Assembly: GCF_022829345.1 (NCBI RefSeq)
Contig: NZ_JAKSXV010000094.1
Coordinates: 27,446-91,445 of the forward strand
Source: Methylobacterium sp. J-090
Lineage (GTDB): Bacteria; Pseudomonadota; Alphaproteobacteria; Rhizobiales; Beijerinckiaceae
DNA: 64,000 nt
Direction of reading: 5' to 3'
Below the pieces are notes generated by a model, which was not told the origin of the DNA, made no database searches, and worked only from the letters and a program-made list of their open reading frames with translations. Position 1 is the stretch's first letter; every line of letters begins with the position of its first letter. This document shows, in pieces, positions 1-8,269 of the stretch. Made by a program: the position numbers and the translations under genes.

Positions 1-110
1 TCACCAACGGCCCGTTCATCGGCGCCCGGTCGAGCGCGATCCGCAACATCGACTTCTCGCCCCTCGACCCGATCCTCGATCCGACCTCCCCCCTGGCCGG
101 CCGCTACTGA
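1..110 (+). CDS. C-terminal end of an unidentified protein (partial)
   Basis: An open frame enters from the left edge and ends at TGA 108-110. The last 35 codons finish in SPLAGRY. No family is recognisable from so short a tail. A rho-independent terminator follows 27 bases later, which supports this being a real gene end. The 5' part lies outside the window, so no function is assigned. Confidence 0.55.
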   Translation, partial: TNGPFIGARSSAIRNIDFSPLDPILDPTSPLAGRY

Positions 111-137
111 GCGGACGGCACCGTTTCGAGCGAGCAA

Positions 138-166
138 GGCGTCGTCCCCCGGGACGGCGCCTTTTT
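138..166 (+). terminator. Rho-independent terminator after the first partial gene
   Basis: GGCGTCGTCCC (138-148) pairs with GGGACGGCGCC (151-161) with a single G-T pair, followed directly by TTTTT at 162-166. It stands between the gene ending at 110 and the membrane protein starting at 248. Confidence 0.8.
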
Positions 167-247
167 CGTATGTCCGAAGGCGGTTGAAATCGCGCCGGTG
201 TGCGACGACAACCACGCACCTTCGCAGGCCGATCGGACGGACCCGAC

Positions 248-1048
248 ATGACACGAGAGGACACGCCGCCGGAGGTGCCGCCTCGGCCGACCTGGCGACG
301 GACCCTGCGCTGGCTGCCGCTCGGTCTGCTGGTCATGGCCTCCCTGGCGATCCTCGTCTCCGGCGTAGCCCACCTTCTCGATCTCGACCGCCTCCTCGCC
401 TCGCGGGCCTGGCTGAGCGCCGCCGTGGCCGAGAACCCAATCCAGGCCATGGCCGTGGCAGCCCTCGCCTATGTGGGGGCCGTGGTGGTTTCCGTCCCGG
501 CCAGCCTGTTCCTCACGGTCCTGTGCGGGTTTCTCTTCGGCATCGTGCCCGGCGCCCTCATCGCCGTCGCCTCGGCGAGCACGGGTGCGGCCATCGTGTT
601 CTCCATCGGCCGGGGTCCGGCGTCGGAACTCCTGCGGCGTCGCGCCGGTCCCCGCCTCGCCGGCCTCGCCGCGGGGTTCCGGCGGGACGCCTTCGGCTAC
701 ATCGCCTTCCTGCGGCTTCTGCCGATCTTCCCGTTCTGGCTGACCAACCTCGCGCCCGCCGCCTTCGGCGTTCCCCTGCGCACCTTCCTCCTTGCGACGA
801 TCGTCGGCCTCAGCCCCGGCGCCCTGGTCTACGCCACCACGGGGGCCGCCATCGAGGACGTCGTCGCCACCCATGAGGCGGCCCGGGCGGCCTGTCACGC
901 GGCGGCAGGGCTCGACTGCGCGCAAACCCTCACCCTGCGGAGCCTGATCACGCCCAAGATGGTCGCCGGTCTCGGCGCCCTGGCGGGCTTCGCCCTGCTG
1001 TCCGTCGTCCTGCGGCGCCGCCTCACCCGCCAAGCGCTGTCCGGTTGA
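248..1048 (+). CDS. TVP38/TMEM64 (VTT/DedA-like) family membrane protein
   Basis: Predicted 266-residue inner-membrane protein of the SNARE-associated/VTT superfamily, whose members are proposed lipid scramblases or transporters. A short charged N-terminus is followed by a hydrophobic segment at about residues 20-41. The conserved VTT core has the glycine-rich stretch GFLFGIVPGAL and, further on, FLRLLPIFPFW, both typical of TVP38 proteins. A final hydrophobic helix precedes a basic C-terminus (RRRLTR). ATG 248 is preferred to the in-frame upstream start at 200 because the family homology begins after it. Substrate unknown. The gene stands alone between a terminator and the histidine kinase. 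Confidence 0.85.
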   Translation: MTREDTPPEVPPRPTWRRTLRWLPLGLLVMASLAILVSGVAHLLDLDRLLASRAWLSAAVAENPIQAMAVAALAYVGAVVVSVPASLFLTVLCGFLFGIVPGALIAVASASTGAAIVFSIGRGPASELLRRRAGPRLAGLAAGFRRDAFGYIAFLRLLPIFPFWLTNLAPAAFGVPLRTFLLATIVGLSPGALVYATTGAAIEDVVATHEAARAACHAAAGLDCAQTLTLRSLITPKMVAGLGALAGFALLSVVLRRRLTRQALSG

Positions 1049-1106
1049 TCGCGTCGCGATGCGGGACGATGCCCATGAGGCACGGACGCATGTCCGCGCA
1101 TGCATT

Positions 1107-1112
1107 TATAAT
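1107..1112 (+). promoter_or_regulatory. Perfect TATAAT hexamer, possible -10 box
   Basis: TATAAT occurs in an otherwise GC-rich gap about 195 bases upstream of the histidine kinase start. No good -35 hexamer is visible at 16-18 bp spacing (the region reads GGACGC). It may be a promoter element with a long leader, or chance. Confidence 0.3.
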
Positions 1113-1307
1113 CCATCGCACGGCCCGAGTTTATTCCGGTCCACCACACCCTTAGCCATGCATCCATTTGGCTTCACACGCATTGCGCTTGGGGCGACCC
1201 GTCGTTCGACAGCATCGAACGACCGATCGGCGCATCCGAGGCTCACCCCCTCGCCGATCGTCCTGCTTCAAGACTCTCCCGCGGGCCAGCCGGGGTCGGA
1301 AATCTCG

Positions 1308-2786
1308 ATGAAACCGCGCTCGGAACTGGAGGCCATGCAGACGGGATCGTCCTTCACCGCCGAGGAGACACCAGCGACCGGGACGCAGGCCGCCTGGGTC
1401 TCCCGTCGCCTCGGCCTCTCGGGCCGGGTGTTCCTGCTCACCATCGCCCTCGTGGGCCTGTGCGAGATCCTGATCTACGTGCCGACGGTGGCGAACTACC
1501 GGGTGATGTGGCTGTCGGACCGGATCGCGGCGGCCTATGTGGCGGCCCTCGTGATCGACGCGACGCCGGATCACACCGTCTCGGTCGACCTCACCGAACG
1601 CATTCTGACCGGCGTCGGCGCCCAGGCGGTGATCGTCACCAGCGGCGATGCCCGCAGGATCATCGCGCGCGCGCCGCTGTCGGACAGCGTGTCCCGGGTG
1701 GTCGATCTCCGGTCCAACCCCTGGACCCACTCCATCGCCGGCGCGTGGGCGACCCTGTTCCAGCCGGCACCGACGCCGATCCGGGTCATCGGCAAGTACC
1801 GCGAGGGGTTCGATCCGGTGGAGGTCGTCCTCGACGAGGCGCCCCTGCGCCGCGCCATGGCGGCCTTCTGCCTGCGGCTGCTGGGGACCTCCCTGACCAT
1901 CGCCGCCGTCGTCGCCGGCCTCGTCTTCCTCGTGCTGCAGCGGGCCATCGTGCGGCCCGTGCGCCTGCTGGTCAGCAACATCACGAGCTTCGCCGACGAA
2001 CCGGAAGAGACCGGGCGGGTCATCGTCCCGTCGGGGCGCAACGACGAGATCGGCGATGCCGAGGTGGCGCTGGCCCGCATGGAGGCGGCCCTCGCCGCCG
2101 AGTTGCGGGCCAAGCGCCACCTGGCCGATCTCGGCCTCTCCGTGAGCAAGATCAACCACGAGATGCGCAACCTGCTGACCACGGCGCAGCTCCTCGGCGA
2201 CCGCCTCGAAGGCGTGGCCGACCCGGCGGTGCAGCGCGTGGCGCCCCGCCTGGTGACGACCCTGGGGCGGGCGATCCGGTTCTGCGAGGAGACCCTGGCC
2301 TACGGACGGGCGACGGAGCGCAATCCCCAGCAGCGTACGGTCCCCCTGGCGCCGATCCTCGCGGACCAGGCGGACATGTCCGGTCGGGAGCCGGATTCCC
2401 CCGTCGTCATCCGGGAACGCTGCGCGCCCGACATCACCGTCCACACCGATCCGGAGCAGCTTTCGCGGGCCCTGGCCAACCTCGTGCGCAACGCCGTGCA
2501 GGCTCTCTCGGCCGAGGGCGGGAACAGCGCCCCCCGGATCAGCCTCGAGGCCCGGCGGACGGACGGCAGCGTGACGATCCTGGTGATCGACAACGGTCCC
2601 GGCCTGCCGGCGCGGGCGCGGGCGCACCTGTTCGAGCCGTTCAAGGGCTCGACCCGGCCCGGCGGCACCGGCCTCGGCCTGGCCATCGCCGCCGAACTGA
2701 TCGAGCTCAACGGGGGCACCATCACGCTCGATCAGGCGGAGGCGGGCGTCTGCTTCCGGATCACCATGCCGGCGGGGAAGGCGTAG
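1308..2786 (+). CDS. Membrane sensor histidine kinase
   Basis: Predicted 492-residue two-component sensor kinase in the inner membrane. Transmembrane helices lie at about residues 41-60 and 194-211, enclosing a periplasmic sensor region of about 130 residues. A HAMP linker follows (RAIVRPVRLL, 212-221). The phosphoacceptor His284 lies in SKINHEMRNLL. The ATP-binding domain has an N box (NLVRNAVQAL, 391-400), a G1 box (DNGPG, 428-432) and a G2 box (GGTGLGLAI, 452-460). ATG 1308 was chosen over upstream in-frame starts because a GGGGTCGGAA stretch precedes it and the earlier codons look like non-coding leader. No cognate response regulator is adjacent. It ends three bases from the convergent bioB, so the ligand is unknown. 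Confidence 0.88.
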   Translation: MKPRSELEAMQTGSSFTAEETPATGTQAAWVSRRLGLSGRVFLLTIALVGLCEILIYVPTVANYRVMWLSDRIAAAYVAALVIDATPDHTVSVDLTERILTGVGAQAVIVTSGDARRIIARAPLSDSVSRVVDLRSNPWTHSIAGAWATLFQPAPTPIRVIGKYREGFDPVEVVLDEAPLRRAMAAFCLRLLGTSLTIAAVVAGLVFLVLQRAIVRPVRLLVSNITSFADEPEETGRVIVPSGRNDEIGDAEVALARMEAALAAELRAKRHLADLGLSVSKINHEMRNLLTTAQLLGDRLEGVADPAVQRVAPRLVTTLGRAIRFCEETLAYGRATERNPQQRTVPLAPILADQADMSGREPDSPVVIRERCAPDITVHTDPEQLSRALANLVRNAVQALSAEGGNSAPRISLEARRTDGSVTILVIDNGPGLPARARAHLFEPFKGSTRPGGTGLGLAIAAELIELNGGTITLDQAEAGVCFRITMPAGKA

Positions 2787-2789
2787 GGG

Positions 2790-3812
2790 CTACTCGGCCG
2801 CCGCCAGGGTCAGGCCCGGGACCGTGATGCCGATGTCGCGCAGCAGCTCGGCGTCGGCGTCGGTCTCGTTGTTGGCCGTGGTCAGCAAGCGCTCGCCGTA
2901 GAAGATCGAGTTGGCGCCGGCGAGAAAGCACAGGATCTGCGCCTCGCGGGTGAGGTCCTTGCGCCCGGCGCTGAGGCGCACGCGGGCGCGCGGCATCACG
3001 ATGCGGGCGGTGGCGCACATGCGCACGAGGTCGAGGGGATCGACGGCCGGTCGCGCCTCCAGGGGGGTGCCGGCGACGGCCACGAGGGCGTTGATCGGCA
3101 CGCTCTCGGGGTGCGGGGCGTGATTGGCCAGCACCTGCAGCATGGCGGCGCGATCCTTCACGCCCTCGCCCATGCCGACGATGCCCCCGCAACAGACGCC
3201 GATGCCGGCGTCGCGCACGTTCCGGAGGGTGTCCAGGCGATCCGCGTAGGTCCGGGTCGAGATGATGTCGCCGTAGAACTCGGGCCCGGTGTCGAGGTTG
3301 TGGTTGTAGGAGGTGAGGCCGGCTTCCGCGAGGCGCGTCGCCTGCGAGGGGTTGAGCATGCCCAGCGTCACGCAGGCTTCCATGCCGAGGTTGCGTACGC
3401 CCCGCACCATGGCGAGCACGGCGTCGAACTCCGGCCCGTCCTTGGGCTGGCGCCACGCCGCGCCCATGCAGAAGCGATGCGCCCCCGACGCCTTGGCGGC
3501 GGCGGCCTCGCGCAGCACGGCATCCACCGGCATCAGCCGCTCGCGCGGCACCCCGGCCTCCTTGTGGTGGGCCGATTGCGGGCAGTAGGCGCAATCCTCG
3601 GGGCAGCCGCCGGTCTTGATCGACAGCAGGGCCGCCCGCTGGATGTCGGCCGGATCGTTGTGCGCGCGGTGGACCTCCGCCGCCCGGTAGACGAGGTCGA
3701 GGAGCGGCAGGTCGTGGATCGCCTGGATCTCGGCCACGGTCCAATCGTGCCGGATCGCGGAGGTCGCCAGGGCGGGGCGGGGAGCGGAAAGCTCGGTCAT
3801 CGTCTCGATCAT
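2790..3812 (-). CDS. bioB: Biotin synthase
   Basis: Radical SAM enzyme that inserts sulfur into dethiobiotin, the last step of biotin synthesis. The protein is about 340 residues, the usual length. The radical SAM cluster motif is CPEDCAYC (Cys70, Cys74, Cys77), followed by [11 protein letters not shown], which is diagnostic for BioB. Later motifs such as [12 protein letters not shown] and [17 protein letters not shown] are also typical. An alternative start (MTELS) lies four codons downstream, at 3800. No other bio genes are adjacent. The nearest biotin user is pccA at 29.5 kb, although biotin is also needed elsewhere. Confidence 0.97.
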   Translation of the reverse strand: MIETMTELSAPRPALATSAIRHDWTVAEIQAIHDLPLLDLVYRAAEVHRAHNDPADIQRAALLSIKTGGCPEDCAYCPQSAHHKEAGVPRERLMPVDAVLREAAAAKASGAHRFCMGAAWRQPKDGPEFDAVLAMVRGVRNLGMEACVTLGMLNPSQATRLAEAGLTSYNHNLDTGPEFYGDIISTRTYADRLDTLRNVRDAGIGVCCGGIVGMGEGVKDRAAMLQVLANHAPHPESVPINALVAVAGTPLEARPAVDPLDLVRMCATARIVMPRARVRLSAGRKDLTREAQILCFLAGANSIFYGERLLTTANNETDADAELLRDIGITVPGLTLAAAE

Positions 3813-3858
3813 GGCTCCAGAAGGCGAATCCCGGCCGGAAAATCAAGCCTGGGCGCGA

Positions 3859-4743
3859 TCAGTGGGTCGGCTCGCCCGCCGCCACCTTGGCGGTCCAGTC
3901 GTCGAAGGCCACCACCTCCTGGCGCTGGGTGCCGAGGCCGTCGATGCCCAGCGTGATCACGTCGCCGTTCCTGAGGAAGCGCGGCGGCTTAACGCCCATG
4001 CCGACGCCCGGCGGCGTGCCGGTGGTGATGACGTCGCCCGGCATCAGCATCATGAAGTGCGACAGGTAGGCGACGATCTGGGCGACGCCGAAGATCATCG
4101 TCGCCGTCGAACCGGTCTGCATCCGCTCGCCGTTCACGTCGAGCCATAGGCCGAGAGCGTCGAGGCGCGGGATCTCGTCCAGGGTGACCAGCCAGGGGCC
4201 GAGGGGGCCGAAGGTCGGGCAGCCCTTGCCCTTGGTCCAGGTGCCGCCGCGTTCGAGCTGGTATTCGCGCTCCGACAGGTCGTTGCAGAGGCACACGCCC
4301 GCCACGTAGGACAGCGCCTCGTTGGCGTGGACGTAGGACGCGCGCGCGCCGACCACGATGGCGAGTTCCACCTCCCAGTCGGTCTTCGCCGAGCCCTTGG
4401 GGAGGATCACCCGGTCGTTCGGCCCGACGATGCAGGACGGCGCCTTGTTGAACACGATGGGTTCGGCCGGGATGTCGGCGCCGATCTCGGCGGCATGGTC
4501 GGCGTAGTTGAGGCCGATCGCGATAAAGTTGCCGGTGGCCCCGACGCAGGGGCCGAGGCGCGTGTCCGGCGCCAGCAGGGGCAGGCTCGCCGGATCAATG
4601 ACGCGCAGGCGGTCGAGCCCCTCCCGCGAGAGGGCGAGTCCCGCGATGTCCCGCACGTGCCCCGACAGGTCGCGCAGGCCGCCCGCGGCGTCCACGAGCC
4701 CCGGCTTCTCGTCGCCGCTCGCACCATGCCGAATCAGTTTCAT
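3859..4743 (-). CDS. Fumarylacetoacetate hydrolase family protein
   Basis: A 294-residue FAH-fold enzyme, full length for the two-domain bacterial type often annotated as ureidoglycolate lyase or 2-hydroxyhepta-2,4-diene-1,7-dioate isomerase. The N-terminus MKLIRHG..EKPGLVDAAG is the typical cap. The catalytic core includes GLNYADHAAE, PIVFNKAPSCIVGPND, DWEVELAIVVG and the metal-binding region NDLSEREYQ. GDVITTGTPPGVGMG is the family's C-terminal signature. It acts on C-C or C-N bonds of a small keto acid; the exact substrate cannot be read from sequence. It lies 46 bases upstream of bioB on the same strand. Confidence 0.88.
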   Translation of the reverse strand: MKLIRHGASGDEKPGLVDAAGGLRDLSGHVRDIAGLALSREGLDRLRVIDPASLPLLAPDTRLGPCVGATGNFIAIGLNYADHAAEIGADIPAEPIVFNKAPSCIVGPNDRVILPKGSAKTDWEVELAIVVGARASYVHANEALSYVAGVCLCNDLSEREYQLERGGTWTKGKGCPTFGPLGPWLVTLDEIPRLDALGLWLDVNGERMQTGSTATMIFGVAQIVAYLSHFMMLMPGDVITTGTPPGVGMGVKPPRFLRNGDVITLGIDGLGTQRQEVVAFDDWTAKVAAGEPTH

Positions 4744-5122
4744 CGCGCACTCCCTCGTGGCTCCGGGAGGACGCCATGGCCCACCCGCACCTCCGCCGCA
4801 AGGGTGACGAAAACGGCGCCGGACGAAAAACCCACGGTCCGGTGTCGCCGGAATGCGACACCCCTCGACGGAAACGGGCGGCGGATCACTTTTGCGGGAA
4901 GTCCCGGAACAATCGCGAGAAAGTTTACATCTAAACCAAAATCACCGGCCATCGAACGGATACACGAAGGCCAGGATAATTACTCAGCAATAGAAATATA
5001 AATCAATTATAGATGAAATAAATACTTGTTATTCATTCGATTGCGAAGTCGCGGCAAGTACGCCACTCTGCCCCTCAAGATGCCGGTTTCGAGCATCATT
5101 TCGACGATTGGGGAGCAGATCC
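4744..5122. other. AT-rich intergenic region upstream of the FadL-like gene
   Basis: No gene is supported here. The part up to about 4910 has normal composition. From about 4920 to 5040 the sequence becomes strongly AT-rich, with short A/T runs such as ATAAATCAATTATAG, very unlike the rest of the window. The stretch is well placed to contain the promoter of the outer-membrane protein gene at 5123 and possibly that of the divergent FAH gene. I see no clear -10/-35 pair that I would mark. Confidence 0.6.
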
Positions 5123-6442
5123 ATGGCAGGTACGATTCGGTCCATCGCCCGCGCGGGCGTCTCGTCGGCGATCCTGCTGGGCGGGATCGCGGGCGCCTCC
5201 GCCGGCGCGTTCGGCATCCGCGAGCAGAGCACGCAGGCTCAGGGCGAGGCCTTCGCCGGGGCCGCCGCCGGCTCGGGCGGCGTCTCGTCGATGTTCTGGA
5301 ACCCGGCCGCCGTGACCATGCGGCCCGGCTGGGTCACGGAGCAGAACCTCACCTTCATCGGCCTGTCCGGGCACATCACCCCGCAGGCCGGCACCAACCC
5401 GGGTTTCCTGCCGCTGGGCGGCAGCAACGACATCGGCCAGGGTGCCGTGGTGCCCTCGGGCGCCACCTCGTACCAGCTCAGCGACCGGGTCTGGATCGGC
5501 ATCCAGACGGGCGCCCCGTTCGGCCTGGTGACCAAGCCCCGCAACGTCTGGGCCGGCGAACTCTACGGCCGCTCCAACCGGATCTTCACCCTCGCCTTCA
5601 ACCCGGTGATCGGCTTCAAGGTCAACGAGTGGCTCTCCGTCGCCGCAGGCCCGAACATCGAGTATTTCCGCCTCACCCTGCGCCAGGCGGTGCCGCTGCC
5701 CATCAACCCGGCGGCCCTGCCGAGCTCGTTCCTCAAGGGCGATTCGTGGGGCGTCGGCTTCACGGCGGGCGCCCTCGTCACCCCGTGGGCGGGCACGGCC
5801 TTCGGCGTCGGCTACCGCTCCTCGGTCCATCACGACATCGAGGGCTCCATCGGCGTGCCGCTCCTGGCCCTGGCGCCGCTCGGCGGCCAGGTCCGGGCCA
5901 ATCTCAACACGCCGGAGAAGCTCAGCGTCGGCCTGACCCAGGCAGTCTCGCCCGTGGCCCGTGTCAGCCTCGGGTTCGAGTGGGACAACTGGACCCGGCT
6001 CGGGACCATCGGCATCGTCTCGAAGACCCGCGGCGTGCCGGTGAGCGTCCTGCCCCTGAACTACAAGGACGGGTTCACCTACTCCATCGGCGGCGAGTAC
6101 GACTGGTCGCCGGCCCTGACGCTCCGCGCCGGTGTGGCCTACGAGGAATCGCCCATCGACTTCTCCAACCGCTCCGTGCGCCTGCCGGACACCGACCGCG
6201 TCAACGTCTCGGTCGGCGCGAGCTACCGCTGGAGCGAGAAGCTGACCCTGAACGTCGCCTACTCGCACCTGTTCCTCGACAAGGCCCGCATCCTGTCGGG
6301 GGTGGGCCGCGACTACAACGTCCAGAACATCGCCTTCGCGGGCGTGGCCGACGGCAGCGCCGACCTCGTGTCGGTGGGCTTCCGCTACGTGTTCGGGGAC
6401 GTGGCGGTGGCTGCCCCGGCGCCGATCGTGCGCAAGTACTGA
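5123..6442 (+). CDS. OmpP1/FadL/TodX-type outer-membrane transporter
   Basis: Predicted 439-residue outer-membrane beta-barrel that takes up long-chain fatty acids or other hydrophobic compounds. A signal peptide ending near ASAGA is followed by FGIREQSTQAQGEAFAG. SSMFWNPAAVTM matches the conserved FadL NPA region (plug-domain start). Alternating hydrophobic strands run to a C-terminal strand near VSVGFRYVFG. The start at ATG 5123 is supported by GGGGAG at 5110-5115. The gene lies between two AT-rich stretches and ends in a long hairpin. Substrate specificity is unknown; a link to the fatty-acid-derived PHA pathway nearby is only speculation. Confidence 0.85.
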   Translation: MAGTIRSIARAGVSSAILLGGIAGASAGAFGIREQSTQAQGEAFAGAAAGSGGVSSMFWNPAAVTMRPGWVTEQNLTFIGLSGHITPQAGTNPGFLPLGGSNDIGQGAVVPSGATSYQLSDRVWIGIQTGAPFGLVTKPRNVWAGELYGRSNRIFTLAFNPVIGFKVNEWLSVAAGPNIEYFRLTLRQAVPLPINPAALPSSFLKGDSWGVGFTAGALVTPWAGTAFGVGYRSSVHHDIEGSIGVPLLALAPLGGQVRANLNTPEKLSVGLTQAVSPVARVSLGFEWDNWTRLGTIGIVSKTRGVPVSVLPLNYKDGFTYSIGGEYDWSPALTLRAGVAYEESPIDFSNRSVRLPDTDRVNVSVGASYRWSEKLTLNVAYSHLFLDKARILSGVGRDYNVQNIAFAGVADGSADLVSVGFRYVFGDVAVAAPAPIVRKY

Positions 6443-6456
6443 AGGCGCGGATTTCA

Positions 6457-6493
6457 GGCGGGCGGCGGAACCGGTTCGGTCCTGCCGCCCGCC
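6457..6493 (+). terminator. GC-rich hairpin after the FadL-like gene
   Basis: A perfect 10-bp stem, GGCGGGCGGC (6457-6466) with GCCGCCCGCC (6484-6493), encloses a 17-base loop. It starts 14 bases after the stop codon. There is no U tract, so it may be a weak or Rho-assisted terminator or an mRNA 3'-end stabiliser. Confidence 0.55.
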
Positions 6494-6900
6494 TCCCCGT
6501 GGACGCTGTCCGATCCGAGACGCACGCCGCTCGGGACCGTCCGAATACGGGACAGCATCGAAAGATCGTCGGCAGACCAATCGAACGCGCACATGGGCCG
6601 AAGACCCTTCAGTCGTTGCACGCGAGAGACGATCCTGCAGACAGTCAACCCACTCCCTCGAAGAGGCGACATTCCTAATCTGAAATTAAAGGCCGAAGTT
6701 CGACAAATCTATTTGCCGAATCAATGATCAAGAGATGCGAACGCTTCTTATGAGACTAAAAGATGAATTAAGTAATCATAATATTATATATATTTATTAT
6801 GTAGATACAAAATCATTCAAATAAAAGTCTCCCATCAATCAAATGTTATTTTCGGCCGTGCTACGACCCAGCGGTGGTTGTCCCATCAGGTGGGTGCGCT
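6494..6900. other. Intergenic region with a strongly AT-rich island
   Basis: No gene is supported. From about 6676 to 6842 the sequence is extremely AT-rich for this genome. It includes an inverted repeat, CATAATA (6777-6783) with TATTATG (6795-6801), around an alternating TATATATAT core. The island directly precedes the diguanylate cyclase gene and could hold its promoter, a nucleoid-protein binding site, or the scar of an insertion. Confidence 0.6.
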
Positions 6901-8145
6901 GTGAATGTCGAAGACCTGAACGCCTGGCTGGCGCGATACCAATCGTTCGGACTCGTCCGTCTGCCGGGCGCACTGGAGGCAACGTTCGCGAGGGAGGAGC
7001 GCGAACCACAGCGCCGGATCGGTCTGGTGGGAGTGTCGCTCGGCACCCTGTACTTCCTGCTGTTGATGGTTCTCGACTGGGACATTGACCGCGATCTATT
7101 CTGGACCAGCTTTGTCCTGCGTCTCGGCATCGCGATCCCGATTAACTGCTCCATGATCTGGATCTTGCTCGATCCCGAACGTCGTGCCGCGACCTATCAG
7201 GCAGCCGCTTCCATCGCGGCGGGCATGGCGTGTGTCACCTTCTCGATCCTTTTCGCACAGTCGTACAAACTGGCGGCCCTGACGTATCTCAGTGCCAACA
7301 TCATTGTGATGGGCTTCACGATCAACCTATTGGGGCTGTCGACACTCGCCTCTGCGATCGTCTGCGGCGTGAGCCTTTCCAGCATGCTCACTGCGGTCAC
7401 GCTGTCGCCGATCTCCAACGGCGCCGTCGTCACGACCTATGCGCTCGTCGGGGCAATGGTAGCGTTCACCAGTATCCTGGCAAACCACTGTCTCCAGAAC
7501 GAACGACGCCGCAACTACGCAACGATGCTCCGGGAGGAAATCCATCTCGAGCAGATCGCCCGCCAGCAGGCCATGATGGAGAAGCTGGCCGCGATCGATC
7601 CGTTGACCCAGATCGCGAACCGTCGCGGCTTCGATGCGCAACTGGACGATGCCCTCGCGCACTCGATCCACGGCAACCTGTCCGTGGCGATGATCGATAT
7701 CGATTACTTCAAGCGATTCAACGACACGTACGGCCACCCCAAAGGAGACGAGGTGTTGTGCTCCGTAGCGCTCTGCCTGTCGCAAGCCTGCGGATCGCTC
7801 GCCCTGGTCGGCAGAATGGGCGGTGAGGAATTCGCGATCGCAGCGGTCGACATGCGGATGGAAGCCTTTCACCCCCTGGCAGAACGGCTTTGCCGTGCGG
7901 TGGAAGCACTTGGCATCACCCATCGGAACAACGACGCGGCGCCGGTCGTCACCGTCAGCATGGGATTGGCCAGCGGCTCCGCCGTGGATCGACGGGCGTG
8001 CAGGGCGCTGTTTCAGGCGGCGGACGAAGCCCTCTATGAGGCGAAAACATCCGGACGCAATCGCATCGTCGCATCGACGGACCACGGACAGGCCACACCG
8101 GAGGTGCGGCTACCCGCCGTCATCCAGCCGTCGCTCGAACACTGA
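6901..8145 (+). CDS. Membrane-bound diguanylate cyclase (GGDEF)
   Basis: Predicted 414-residue protein making cyclic di-GMP from two GTP. The N-terminal half holds about five or six hydrophobic helices (roughly residues 45-190), an uncharacterised membrane sensor. The GGDEF domain begins at DPLTQIANRRGFD. It carries YGHPKGDEVL and an active-site GGEEF motif at residues 307-311, so catalysis is likely. No RxxD inhibitory site is present five residues upstream, so product inhibition at that site is not expected. GTG 6901 is chosen; an in-frame GTG at 6874 would add nine residues. The gene is visibly less GC-rich than its neighbours and follows an AT-rich island, which may indicate acquisition. 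Confidence 0.85.
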   Translation: MNVEDLNAWLARYQSFGLVRLPGALEATFAREEREPQRRIGLVGVSLGTLYFLLLMVLDWDIDRDLFWTSFVLRLGIAIPINCSMIWILLDPERRAATYQAAASIAAGMACVTFSILFAQSYKLAALTYLSANIIVMGFTINLLGLSTLASAIVCGVSLSSMLTAVTLSPISNGAVVTTYALVGAMVAFTSILANHCLQNERRRNYATMLREEIHLEQIARQQAMMEKLAAIDPLTQIANRRGFDAQLDDALAHSIHGNLSVAMIDIDYFKRFNDTYGHPKGDEVLCSVALCLSQACGSLALVGRMGGEEFAIAAVDMRMEAFHPLAERLCRAVEALGITHRNNDAAPVVTVSMGLASGSAVDRRACRALFQAADEALYEAKTSGRNRIVASTDHGQATPEVRLPAVIQPSLEH

Positions 8146-8269
8146 CCCCCCTCTACAACCACCCACGACGAGGTTCACCGGCGGGGTGCCGGGCGCCGGA
8201 TCGGGTCGGCACGAACCGCTTTCCCGTGCCCCTCGGTATCCCGGTCCGGCACGCTGACCCGCCCGGCGT

